Shown here one piece after another: positions 1 to 5,626 of a DNA stretch of 5,626 nt; position 1 is the first letter of the stretch; each line of letters opens with the position of its first letter. Source of the stretch: Bryobacterales bacterium (GTDB lineage Bacteria; Acidobacteriota; Terriglobia; Bryobacterales; Bryobacteraceae). The notes beneath the pieces are model-generated. The model was not told where the DNA came from, did no database searches, and saw only the letters and a program-made list of their open reading frames with translations. The stretch spans positions 11,937-17,562 of the forward strand of contig DOZZ01000261.1 of assembly GCA_003517725.1 (NCBI GenBank), given 5' to 3'. The translations under genes were made by a program, and so were the position numbers.

Positions 1-22
1 GGTCGCCAAAGGGTCGCCAAAG
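1..22. repeat. Tandem 11-mer, two copies, at window edge
   Basis: GGTCGCCAAAG occurs twice head to tail (1-11 and 12-22) and is followed at once by GGAC. The second copy runs into the left arm of the inverted repeat that starts at 19. More copies may lie to the left, outside the window. No coding frame of note crosses it. Its function is unknown; it looks like part of a dispersed intergenic repeat. Confidence 0.7.
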
Positions 23-241
23 GGACGGCCTGATCTGGCTCTTTCGCGAAAACTCGCGATGAGGCTACCTCGAAGGCATATCCCGGTCCCTAGTGTTTGC
101 AACGTTTTCGCGAGAAGCGCGAACACCACGAAGTTGCGTCAGGGTGTCCCTTTCCATCCCTTCGGCTACTTGGTGCCTGTGTTTGCAACGTTCTCGCGAA
201 AAAGGCGAACCCGCGAAAGTGCCAGATCAGGCTGTCCCTTT
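19..241. repeat. Element bounded by 31-base inverted repeats
   Basis: The left arm (19-49) and the reverse complement of the right arm (211-241) agree at 28 of 31 positions. Both arms contain GCCTGATCTGGC next to a CTTTCGCG block. The arms enclose about 160 bases with no credible gene. The hexamer TCGCGA occurs four times in or near the arms and the interior (44-49, 54-59, 108-113, 194-199). Arms like these could form a long stem in RNA, or be ends of a small non-autonomous mobile element or of a dispersed palindromic repeat. No target-site duplication could be recognised, so the mobile-element reading is inference only. Confidence 0.6.
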
Positions 242-242
242 C
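94..242. repeat. Imperfect direct repeat of about 60 bases, two copies
   Basis: The two copies lie at about 94-154 and 180-242. Both start with TGTTTGCAACGTT, continue with a TCGCGA block and a GCGAAC block, and end with TGTCCCTTTC. The first third is nearly identical and the middle has diverged, with a length difference of about two bases. The second copy contains the right arm of the inverted repeat, so direct and inverted repeats are nested. This suggests a dispersed repeat family that has duplicated locally. Confidence 0.6.
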
Positions 243-291
243 AGCTCTTTCAGCTCTTTCTTTCAGCTCTTTCCTTTCAGCTCTTTCAGCT
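238..291. repeat. CTTTCAGCT mini-array, five exact copies
   Basis: The 9-mer CTTTCAGCT occurs at 238-246, 247-255, 260-268, 274-282 and 283-291. Short CTTT and CTTTC spacers (256-259, 269-273), which look like partial units, separate some of the copies. The array starts inside the end of the second direct-repeat copy. Arrays of this type change copy number by slipped replication. Read on either strand it gives low-complexity peptide, such as repeated AER and KER on the minus strand, which argues against coding. Confidence 0.85.
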
Positions 292-530
292 ATGCTGGGC
301 GACTTCCGGGAGCGCAAAGACACTCGGGATGAGTTCCTGGCATTGACACGATCGCGCTGAGCGTCGGAGATGGTGCTGACTGGCAGGTCTGCAGATTGTC
401 GGGCTGAAAGCCCTCCGCACGCTGAAGCGCGCCCCACAAAACCCATGGCTGGCATGATCATGGCACAGAAGAAATTTAATTCGGGCGCTTCGCGGTTTCT
501 CTATAACCGCTATATCGCCGAGATTGAACT
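292..530. other. Intergenic stretch downstream of ppk1
   Basis: No gene is convincing here. The only ORF with any interest runs on the + strand from ATG 370 to TAG 534 (54 codons), with a possible internal start at 445 that gives 29 residues ending in YIAEIEL. A GGAG directly abuts the ATG at 370, which is too close for a normal ribosome binding site. The peptide resembles nothing I know. The part from about 465 to 530 is more AT-rich than its surroundings and contains the hairpin described separately. No tRNA or known RNA motif was seen. Confidence 0.4.
492..510 (-). terminator. Small hairpin, possible weak terminator of ppk1
   Basis: GCGGTT (492-497) and AACCGC (505-510) can pair as a perfect 6-bp stem with a 7-base loop. 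The hairpin lies about 20 bases past the ppk1 stop codon, where a terminator of the minus-strand operon would sit. On the minus strand the following bases are GC-rich first, then AATTAAATTT, so there is no immediate U run. It is therefore at best a poor intrinsic terminator, and Rho-dependent ending is equally possible. Confidence 0.25.
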
Positions 531-2642
531 CTAGTGCAGCGCTTTGCCGCTTAAGAACAACGCCTGGCTGTCTACGTGGCGCTCGCGCGAGGAGATCTTG
601 CGCTTGGCGTACTCGCCATCGCTTCCCAGCACGCGGGCTTTGATGTTGTCCGCCAGGCAAGTGGCCAAAATTTCGTCGCGCACGCGGCGCACCAGCTTTT
701 CGTTCTCCACGGGAAAAAGAACTTCCACGCGGCGCGTCAGGTTGCGCGGCATCAGATCGGCGCTGCCCAGATACACCCGTTCCAGCCCGCCGTTGCGGAA
801 ATAATAGATGCGGCTGTGCTCCAGAAAGCGGCCCAGAATGCTGATCATCCGGATGTTGTCGCTCACGCCCGGCACGCCCGGCCGCAGGCAGCAGATGCCG
901 CGCACGATCAGATCCACTTTCACGCCGGCGCGCGACGCTTCATACAACTGCTCGATCAGGCGCGGATCTTCGAGCGCGTTGGCCTTCAGGATAATGTGGC
1001 CCTTGGCGCCCTGCCGATGCAGCTCAATTTCTTTCGCGATCAACTGCGTCAGCCCGGCCTGCAGATTAATGGGAGCCACCAGCAGCTTGCGGTAATGCTT
1101 CTTGTCCGAGTAGCCCGTCAGGTAGTTGAAAAGGTCGGTGACGTCGGCGCCAATGTCCTCGTTCGCCGTAAACAGGCACAGGTCGCTATAGACGCGCGCC
1201 GTGGTGGCATTGTAGTTGCCCGTGGCCAGGTGCACATAGCGCCGGATGGTTTCGCCCTCGCGGCGCACCACCATCGCCACCTTCGAATGCACCTTCAGGC
1301 CCACCAGCCCGTACACCACGTGGACGCCCTCGCGCTCCAGCGCGCGCGCCCATTCGATGTTGCTCTCTTCGTCGAAGCGGGCCTTCAGTTCTACCAGCAC
1401 GGCCACCTGTTTGCCGTTCTCCACGGCTTCCAGCAGGGCCGCGACGATGGGCGAATTCTTGCCCACGCGATACAGCGTCATCTTGATGGCCAGCACTTCC
1501 GGATCGCGCGCCGCCTGCACCAGGAAGTCCACCACCGGCTGGAACGACTCGTACGGATGATGCAGCAGAATGTCCTCGCGGCGGATGGCGGAGAACACGT
1601 CTTCCTCGGGGCCATGATGCAGCGCGGGCGGCGTCGAGGGCTGGAAGGGCCTGTCCTTCAAATCCGGGCGGTCCACGTTGAGCGCGCGCAGGCGGCTTAG
1701 GTCGAGCGGTCCATCCACGCGGTAGACGTCGCTCGCCGTGAGCTCCAGATTTTCCAGCAACAACTGCGACAGGCCATCCGGCATGCTGCAGTTCACCTGC
1801 AGCCGGACCACGGCGCGAAAACGCCGGCGCCACACCGCTTCTTCGATGGTCTCGAGCAGATCGTCGCTCTCGATCTCCTGAATCGCCTGCTCCGCGTCGC
1901 GCGTGATGTGAAAGGGGTGCGCCGACACTACTTCGAGGCCCGGAAAAAGCATCTGCAGGTTGGCCACAATCAGATCTTCGAGCCAGATGAAGACGTGCTT
2001 GCCGGCCTCATCCACCGGCACGGGCACCAGTTGCGGCAGCGTGTCCGGCACTTTGACGCGGGCAAAATGCTCCTGGCCCGCGGCATCCGCCACCACCACC
2101 GCCAGATTCAGGCTCAGGTTCGACATGTGCGGAAAGGGGCGGCCGGGGTCAAACGCCAGCGGCGTCAGCACCGCGAATACGGTCTGCGCGAAGTAGCGAT
2201 CGACCGCCGCGCGCTGCGGACCGCTGAGTTCCCCAATCGGTACGATGAAGATCTTTTCGGCGTCGAGCGCCGGCAGCAGTTCCTCGCGATAGAAGCGGTA
2301 GACCTGGTTCGAGAGCCGGGCCACCTCGGCGCGGATCAAGTCCATGCGCGTTGCCGGCGAACGTCCGTCCGGCCCCAGTTCCACCACCCCGTTAGCCACC
2401 TGCTGCTTCACGCCGGCCACGCGGACCATGAAAAATTCGTCGAGGTTGGAGCCCAGGATGGACAGAAACTTGGCGCGCTCCAGCAGCAGATTGGTGTGGT
2501 CCTGCGCTTCTTCGAGAACGCGCCACTGAAACGCCAGTAAGCTTAATTCGCGGTTCAGATACAGGCTCGGATCGGTAAGCGGCGGCGCGTTTTCCAGTGC
2601 GGTCTTTTGATCCGGCTCAGCAGCCGCGTGGGCTTGCGCCAT
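531..2642 (-). CDS. ppk1: Polyphosphate kinase 1
   Basis: This enzyme reversibly moves the gamma phosphate of ATP onto a growing inorganic polyphosphate chain through a phosphohistidine. At 703 residues it is a typical full-length PPK1. The N domain (about 25-130) has the family signatures LNRELSLLAFQWRVLEEA and GSNLDEFFMVRVAG. The middle domain is about 140-320 and the two phospholipase-D-like C domains about 345-510 and 515-690. Inferred key residues are His452 in LKVHSK (the phosphorylated His, matching E. coli His435), His471 in VHLATGNYN (His454), Arg392 in TLYRVGKNSP (Arg375), Arg422 in KARFDE (Arg405) and His610 in RFLEHSRIYYF (His592). The constant offset of 17 for four of these supports an intact enzyme. 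The ATG at 2642 has a good ribosome binding site. The gene starts 19 bases after permease B and is probably the last gene of that operon. I see no truncation or frameshift. Confidence 0.97.
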   Translation of the reverse strand: MAQAHAAAEPDQKTALENAPPLTDPSLYLNRELSLLAFQWRVLEEAQDHTNLLLERAKFLSILGSNLDEFFMVRVAGVKQQVANGVVELGPDGRSPATRMDLIRAEVARLSNQVYRFYREELLPALDAEKIFIVPIGELSGPQRAAVDRYFAQTVFAVLTPLAFDPGRPFPHMSNLSLNLAVVVADAAGQEHFARVKVPDTLPQLVPVPVDEAGKHVFIWLEDLIVANLQMLFPGLEVVSAHPFHITRDAEQAIQEIESDDLLETIEEAVWRRRFRAVVRLQVNCSMPDGLSQLLLENLELTASDVYRVDGPLDLSRLRALNVDRPDLKDRPFQPSTPPALHHGPEEDVFSAIRREDILLHHPYESFQPVVDFLVQAARDPEVLAIKMTLYRVGKNSPIVAALLEAVENGKQVAVLVELKARFDEESNIEWARALEREGVHVVYGLVGLKVHSKVAMVVRREGETIRRYVHLATGNYNATTARVYSDLCLFTANEDIGADVTDLFNYLTGYSDKKHYRKLLVAPINLQAGLTQLIAKEIELHRQGAKGHIILKANALEDPRLIEQLYEASRAGVKVDLIVRGICCLRPGVPGVSDNIRMISILGRFLEHSRIYYFRNGGLERVYLGSADLMPRNLTRRVEVLFPVENEKLVRRVRDEILATCLADNIKARVLGSDGEYAKRKISSRERHVDSQALFLSGKALH

Positions 2643-2646
2643 AAAA

Positions 2647-2656
2647 CCTTTTCCTC
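2647..2656 (-). promoter_or_regulatory. Ribosome binding site of ppk1
   Basis: On the minus strand the 19-base gap before ppk1 reads GAGGAAAAGG followed by TTTT and the ATG. The GAGG part ends 10 bases and the AAGG part 4 bases before the start, so either can serve as Shine-Dalgarno sequence. It supports the ATG at 2642. The gap is too short for a separate promoter, although one could lie inside permease B. Confidence 0.7.
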
Positions 2657-2661
2657 AACAC

Positions 2662-3915
2662 TCACTCATAGCGTAACGCCTCGACCGGGTCCAGGCGCGC
2701 TGCCTTCACCGCCGGCCACGTGCCGAAAAAGAGTCCGGTGGCCACGGAAACCGACAGGCCCGTGATGATGGCCCAGCCCGGAACCTGCGAAGGCAGCGAC
2801 GGCACCAGCGCGCCGACCACCAGCGTTACCAGCACCGAGATCAGAATGCCGAGCATCCCTCCGACGGCGGTCAGAGCCATGGCTTCGAACAGAAATTGCC
2901 CGATGATATCGCCGCGCCGCGCGCCGATGGCCTTGCGAATGCCGATCTCGCGCGTGCGCTCCGTCACGCTCACCAGCATGATGTTCATGACGCCGATGCC
3001 GCCGACCAACAGACCCAGCCCGGAGATCGCAATGGCCACCAGACCGATCAGGCTGGTGATCTGGTCGAACTGCGCGATGATCTGGTCGGGCGTCGAGATA
3101 CTGAAATCGTCCGGCTGTTTGCCCGAAAGGTGGCGCAGCCGCCGCATGATGCCTTGCACTTCGTCGTAGGCCTGCTTGCGCATGCCGGGCTTGGCTTTGC
3201 ACACGATCATGAAGCGGTTCACCTGCGGATAGCGGCTCAGCGCGGTCAGCAAGGGAATCGCAATCTGGGTGTCGATGCCGTTCTGCCCGAAAAAGCCGCC
3301 CTTGGCTTTGGCCTGCACGCCCACCACGGTGTATTCCGCGCCATCCATCAGAAACGCCTTGCCGAGCGCGTGGCCATCGGGAAACAGCGCGTCGGAAATA
3401 TCGCTGCCCAGCACGGCCACGTGCGCCGCGCGCGAATTTTCCTCGCTGGTAAACGGACGGCCTTCCCGGTAATCGTGCGGCGCCAGCGTGTCCATGTTCG
3501 GCGACTGTCCCAGAATCGAGAAGGTATCGGATTCGTAGCCGCGCACCTTGGCCACCAGCGCGCGCCCTTCCACCACGCCGGGAATAAACATTTGGACCCC
3601 GACATCCTGCAGCGAGCCCGCGGTCCGCTCGATTATGCCGGCGTACTCCAGGCGCAGCGCTGGGCGGCGGCGCTCTTTGGGCGAGACGCCGTTGCCCGAC
3701 GGATCGCCGCTGGTCTTGTAGAGAAAAACGTTGTCCGGCCCCAGCTCTTCGAAAAAGACCACCACGCCCTTGCGCAAGCCCGTCAGCAGCGACGCGACAG
3801 TCACGACGGTGGTGATGCCGATCACGATGCCCAGCACCGTCAACAGGCTCCGGAAGCGGTGCAGCCAGACCGCGTCGAACGCCATTCTGATGTTTTGGCC
3901 CGGGCTGATGTTCAA
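2662..3915 (-). CDS. MacB/FtsX-type ABC transporter permease (B)
   Basis: This is an inner-membrane permease of the MacB mechanotransmission type, 417 residues from the chosen TTG start. It has one N-terminal membrane helix (about 24-44, in RSLLTVLGIVIG), a large periplasmic domain (about 48-285) and three C-terminal helices (about 289-314, 345-370, 381-400). Family marks in the periplasmic domain are EGRPFT (151-156), LFPDG (177-181) and YTVVGV (195-200). The loop after helix 2 carries VSVTERTREIGIRKAIGARR, the element thought to touch the ATPase. The protein ends in LDPVEALRYE, as is usual for the family. There is no ATPase domain. The TTG start is chosen because GGAG lies 5 bases upstream and the family's leading segment (NIRMAFDA) is kept; ATG 3885 would give 407 residues but lacks a ribosome binding site. 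Substrate unknown: export of a drug, lipid or peptide is possible. It probably pairs with permease A. Confidence 0.9.
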   Translation of the reverse strand: MNISPGQNIRMAFDAVWLHRFRSLLTVLGIVIGITTVVTVASLLTGLRKGVVVFFEELGPDNVFLYKTSGDPSGNGVSPKERRRPALRLEYAGIIERTAGSLQDVGVQMFIPGVVEGRALVAKVRGYESDTFSILGQSPNMDTLAPHDYREGRPFTSEENSRAAHVAVLGSDISDALFPDGHALGKAFLMDGAEYTVVGVQAKAKGGFFGQNGIDTQIAIPLLTALSRYPQVNRFMIVCKAKPGMRKQAYDEVQGIMRRLRHLSGKQPDDFSISTPDQIIAQFDQITSLIGLVAIAISGLGLLVGGIGVMNIMLVSVTERTREIGIRKAIGARRGDIIGQFLFEAMALTAVGGMLGILISVLVTLVVGALVPSLPSQVPGWAIITGLSVSVATGLFFGTWPAVKAARLDPVEALRYE

Positions 3916-3917
3916 AG

Positions 3918-5210
3918 CTACTCCGACCTCAGCGCGGCAATGGGATCGAGCTTGGCCGCGCGCGACGCCGGGTACCAGCCCGAGGCGATGCCGACGATGC
4001 TCGATACCGTGATCGACAACAGTACATAAGGCAGCGTGATATGCAGGCTGAGGACGAAAATCTTCGCCAGAATGAAGGTGGCGATGGCCCCAAGGCCCAC
4101 GCCCATCGCCCCGCCGAGGCTGGCCATCAGCACGGCTTCGATCAGCACCTGCAGCAGAATGTCGCCGCGCCGCGCCCCCAGCGCCTTGCGGATGCCGATC
4201 TCGCGGGTGCGCTCCGTCACGCTCACCAGCATGATGTTCATGATCACGATGCCGCCCACCACCAGCGAGATGCACGTCACCGGAATCACTACCATCGTCA
4301 CCATGGCTAGCAGGCTGTCGATAAAACCGCGGATGGCGTCAGGCGTCAAAATACCGAAGCGGTCGTCTTCGCCGGGGCGCTGGTGATTGCGGTTGCGCAG
4401 GGCTGCACGAGTGACGTCGATGGACGCCTGCATCGCCGGTTTGCCGGCCGCCTTCGACCGCGCGAACAGCGCCAGCCCGCCCTGCGGCTTGCCGTACATG
4501 CGCTCAAACGACGTGATTGGGACATAGGCCTGGTTGTCCTGGCTCCTTCCGAAAGCCGAGCCCAGCCGCTCCTGCACGCCCACTACCGTGAAATCGATGC
4601 CGTTGATTTTAATGGCGCGCCCCAGAGGTGAAGAGCCGTCAGGAAACAGGTTATTGCGCGCGTCGTCGCCGATCACGGTTACGTTCGAGCGCGTGCGCTC
4701 TTCCTGATCCGTGAAGAAGCGGCCGTCGACCAGCACCAAATCGCGCACCTCCGCCAGGCTCGAGGAGCAGCCGATGATCATGGCCTCTTCACTGATATAA
4801 CTCTCCCGTTTCAGATCGACGATGCGCTGCACATACGGGCTGTACATGGTGTTGTCGCCGTTGACGCTCTCGAGATACCGGTCGTCCGGAAGGTTGATTT
4901 CTTTGTTGCGCTTCAGCATATTAATATACTGGCGGCGGCTGAGCGGCCCGGTCGAGACGATCTGCGCCACCAGATAGGCGTTGCTGCCGAAGGCTTTGGC
5001 CGTGCTCTGCTCGGCATACACGCCCAGCCCTTCAATGGCGGAGCCCACCAGAATTACGCTGGCCACGCCGATGATGATGCCCAGCAGCGTAAGAAAACTG
5101 CGCAGCTTGTGCGAGACGATCGAGTCGACGGCCAGCGCCAGGGCGCTGCGGACCTGGAAACGTAGCCGCGCGACATCCCCGGGAACGCTACCCGCCAAGT
5201 CTGCCGACAT
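3918..5210 (-). CDS. MacB/FtsX-type ABC transporter permease (A)
   Basis: This inner-membrane permease has the same family layout as its neighbour, with 430 residues from ATG 5210. A first membrane helix (about 38-58, RSFLTLLGIIIGVASVILVG) is followed by a periplasmic domain (about 60-300) with GRFFT (163-167), LFPDG (188-192) and FTVVGV (207-212). A segment typical of MacB proteins, ALRNRNHQRPGEDDRFGI, comes before helix 2 (about 304-328). The loop VSVTERTREIGIRKALGARR and helices 3 (about 359-385) and 4 (about 392-412) follow, and the end is LDPIAALRSE. No ATPase domain is present. It is the first gene of the probable operon A-B-ppk1. A GTG at 5252 would add 14 residues but leave only 2 bases to the divergent gene, so the ATG is preferred; its ribosome binding site is weak. 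A and B are clear paralogues and probably form a heterodimer served by an ATPase encoded elsewhere. Substrate unknown. Confidence 0.92.
   Translation of the reverse strand: MSADLAGSVPGDVARLRFQVRSALALAVDSIVSHKLRSFLTLLGIIIGVASVILVGSAIEGLGVYAEQSTAKAFGSNAYLVAQIVSTGPLSRRQYINMLKRNKEINLPDDRYLESVNGDNTMYSPYVQRIVDLKRESYISEEAMIIGCSSSLAEVRDLVLVDGRFFTDQEERTRSNVTVIGDDARNNLFPDGSSPLGRAIKINGIDFTVVGVQERLGSAFGRSQDNQAYVPITSFERMYGKPQGGLALFARSKAAGKPAMQASIDVTRAALRNRNHQRPGEDDRFGILTPDAIRGFIDSLLAMVTMVVIPVTCISLVVGGIVIMNIMLVSVTERTREIGIRKALGARRGDILLQVLIEAVLMASLGGAMGVGLGAIATFILAKIFVLSLHITLPYVLLSITVSSIVGIASGWYPASRAAKLDPIAALRSE
3921..3924 (-). promoter_or_regulatory. Shine-Dalgarno for permease B inside the end of permease A
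   Basis: On the minus strand permease A ends GGAG-TAG, with GGAG at 3924-3921 and the stop at 3920-3918. The TTG start of permease B follows at 3915, so five bases separate the GGAG from the start. The binding site thus lies in the last codons of the upstream gene, an arrangement typical of translational coupling. This site decides the TTG start over the later ATG. Confidence 0.65.
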
Positions 5211-5254
5211 GCACTCAGAATACCGTAAGATGGTTGTCGGCCCACGCCCCACGC
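5211..5254. promoter_or_regulatory. Short divergent intergenic region with presumed promoters
   Basis: These 44 bases separate the starts of permease A (- strand) and the membrane protein (+ strand), so promoters for both directions should lie here or overlap the coding ends. On the + strand, ccgaca (5204-5209) and taagat (5226-5231) with a 16-base spacer each match the sigma-70 consensus at four of six positions. On the - strand only a TATTCT near the start codon stands out. No operator palindrome was seen. The boxes are weak and may be chance. Confidence 0.25.
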
Positions 5255-5626
5255 ATGTCCCGAAGTTTCACCCGCATCCTTTACGCCATCGAATTTCTGC
5301 TCGCGCTGATGGCGGCGCTCACGCTGTGGAGCCAGTCGGGGGGCCAGTATCATCTGGACCTGATGCCCTGGTATTGGAAGCTCGGGCTGACCACGGCCGC
5401 CGCCTTCGCGTTCACCCGGCTCACCATGTGCTGGGCCGGCGAAAACATCGCGGGAAGGCGTTCCATGGCGCTGTGGATCGTGGCGCTGCTGCTGCTGATG
5501 GCGTGCGCCGGAGCGGTCACGTACTACTACCATCTGTACGAGCCCACGGATTCCGATGACAACGCGGACCAGACCACAGTGACCAGCAGCCATTTACGGC
5601 AGCGGTTTCAAAGCGAACCCGTCGCG
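5255..5626 (+). CDS. Unknown membrane protein, partial at right edge
   Basis: An open frame starts at ATG 5255 and stays open for 124 codons to the end of the window, so the C-terminus is missing. Three hydrophobic segments are visible: about 8-25 (FLLALMAALTLW), 39-58 (WYWKLGLTTAAAFAFTRLTM) and 70-92 (MALWIVALLLLMACAGAV). Helices 1 and 2 are joined by a loop with HLDLMPWYWKL (33-43). After helix 3 comes a polar tail with many Asp, Thr and Ser residues (about 96-112). The codons are GC-rich in the third position, like the neighbouring genes, which supports real coding. I do not recognise the family, and no catalytic motif is seen. No Shine-Dalgarno sequence is visible before the ATG. It is divergent from the permease operon and may share its regulatory region, but a functional link is only inferred. 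Confidence 0.7.
   Translation, partial: MSRSFTRILYAIEFLLALMAALTLWSQSGGQYHLDLMPWYWKLGLTTAAAFAFTRLTMCWAGENIAGRRSMALWIVALLLLMACAGAVTYYYHLYEPTDSDDNADQTTVTSSHLRQRFQSEPVA

Noticed and set aside
238..291. Possible CRISPR array
   Set aside because: The repeated unit is only 9 bases and the spacers are 0-5 bases of the same motif, so this is a simple tandem array; no cas genes are present.
59..461. Several overlapping ORFs of 79-123 codons on both strands
   Set aside because: They read through the repeats and the 9-mer array, give low-complexity peptides, overlap each other, and have no recognisable domain.
576..1700. Long + strand ORF (374 codons) opposite ppk1
   Set aside because: It is a mirror of a high-GC coding frame; the translation is rich in His, Gln, Arg and Ala with no family features, while the opposite strand encodes a clear PPK1.
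2896..4029. Long + strand ORF (377 codons) opposite the permeases
   Set aside because: It crosses from permease B into permease A on the opposite strand, has a His/Arg/Ala/Gln-rich composition, and shows no domain; it is an antisense shadow.
3916..4275. Extension of permease B to a start at 4275
   Set aside because: This would add 120 residues read out of frame inside permease A. The extra peptide is His/Arg/Gly-rich and unlike the family, and the TTG at 3915 has a proper ribosome binding site.
5211..5252. GTG start at 5252 for permease A
   Set aside because: It would leave 2 bases to the divergent gene and no room for promoters; the added 14 residues are not family-like. It is not fully excluded, since the site before ATG 5210 is also weak.

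Overview
This window looks like chromosomal DNA from a GC-rich Gram-negative bacterium. The gene content and protein style, with tandem split MacB-type permeases and intergenic regions rich in short repeats, resemble Acidobacteria of the Solibacter/Bryobacter kind. That assignment is an impression from the proteins, not something the bases prove.

Layout from left to right. Bases 1-291 are a repeat-rich non-coding stretch: a tandem 11-mer, a pair of 31-base inverted repeats with 28 matching positions, a roughly 60-base direct repeat, and an array of five CTTTCAGCT units. Bases 292-530 hold nothing convincing except a doubtful 54-codon ORF on the + strand and a small hairpin that could end ppk1 transcription. 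Bases 531-2642 (- strand) encode a complete polyphosphate kinase 1 with all recognisable catalytic residues. Bases 2662-3915 and 3918-5210 (- strand) encode two MacB/FtsX-type ABC transporter permeases. After a 44-base divergent gap, a three-helix membrane protein of unknown function starts at 5255 on the + strand and runs off the right edge.

The three minus-strand genes are transcribed in the order permease A (5210 to 3918), permease B (3915 to 2662), ppk1 (2642 to 531). The gaps are 2 and 19 bases, so they look like one operon. Permease B appears translationally coupled to permease A: it uses a TTG start whose Shine-Dalgarno sequence lies in the last codons of A. The two permeases may form one heterodimeric membrane unit. 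The ATPase and periplasmic adaptor they would need are not in the window. ppk1 makes inorganic polyphosphate from ATP; its link to the transporter is known only from position.

I do not see a clearly new biological system. The points most worth a second look are the repeat element downstream of ppk1, the permease-permease-ppk1 operon without an ATPase, the 37-base identical tract shared by the two permease genes, and the uncharacterised membrane protein at the right edge.
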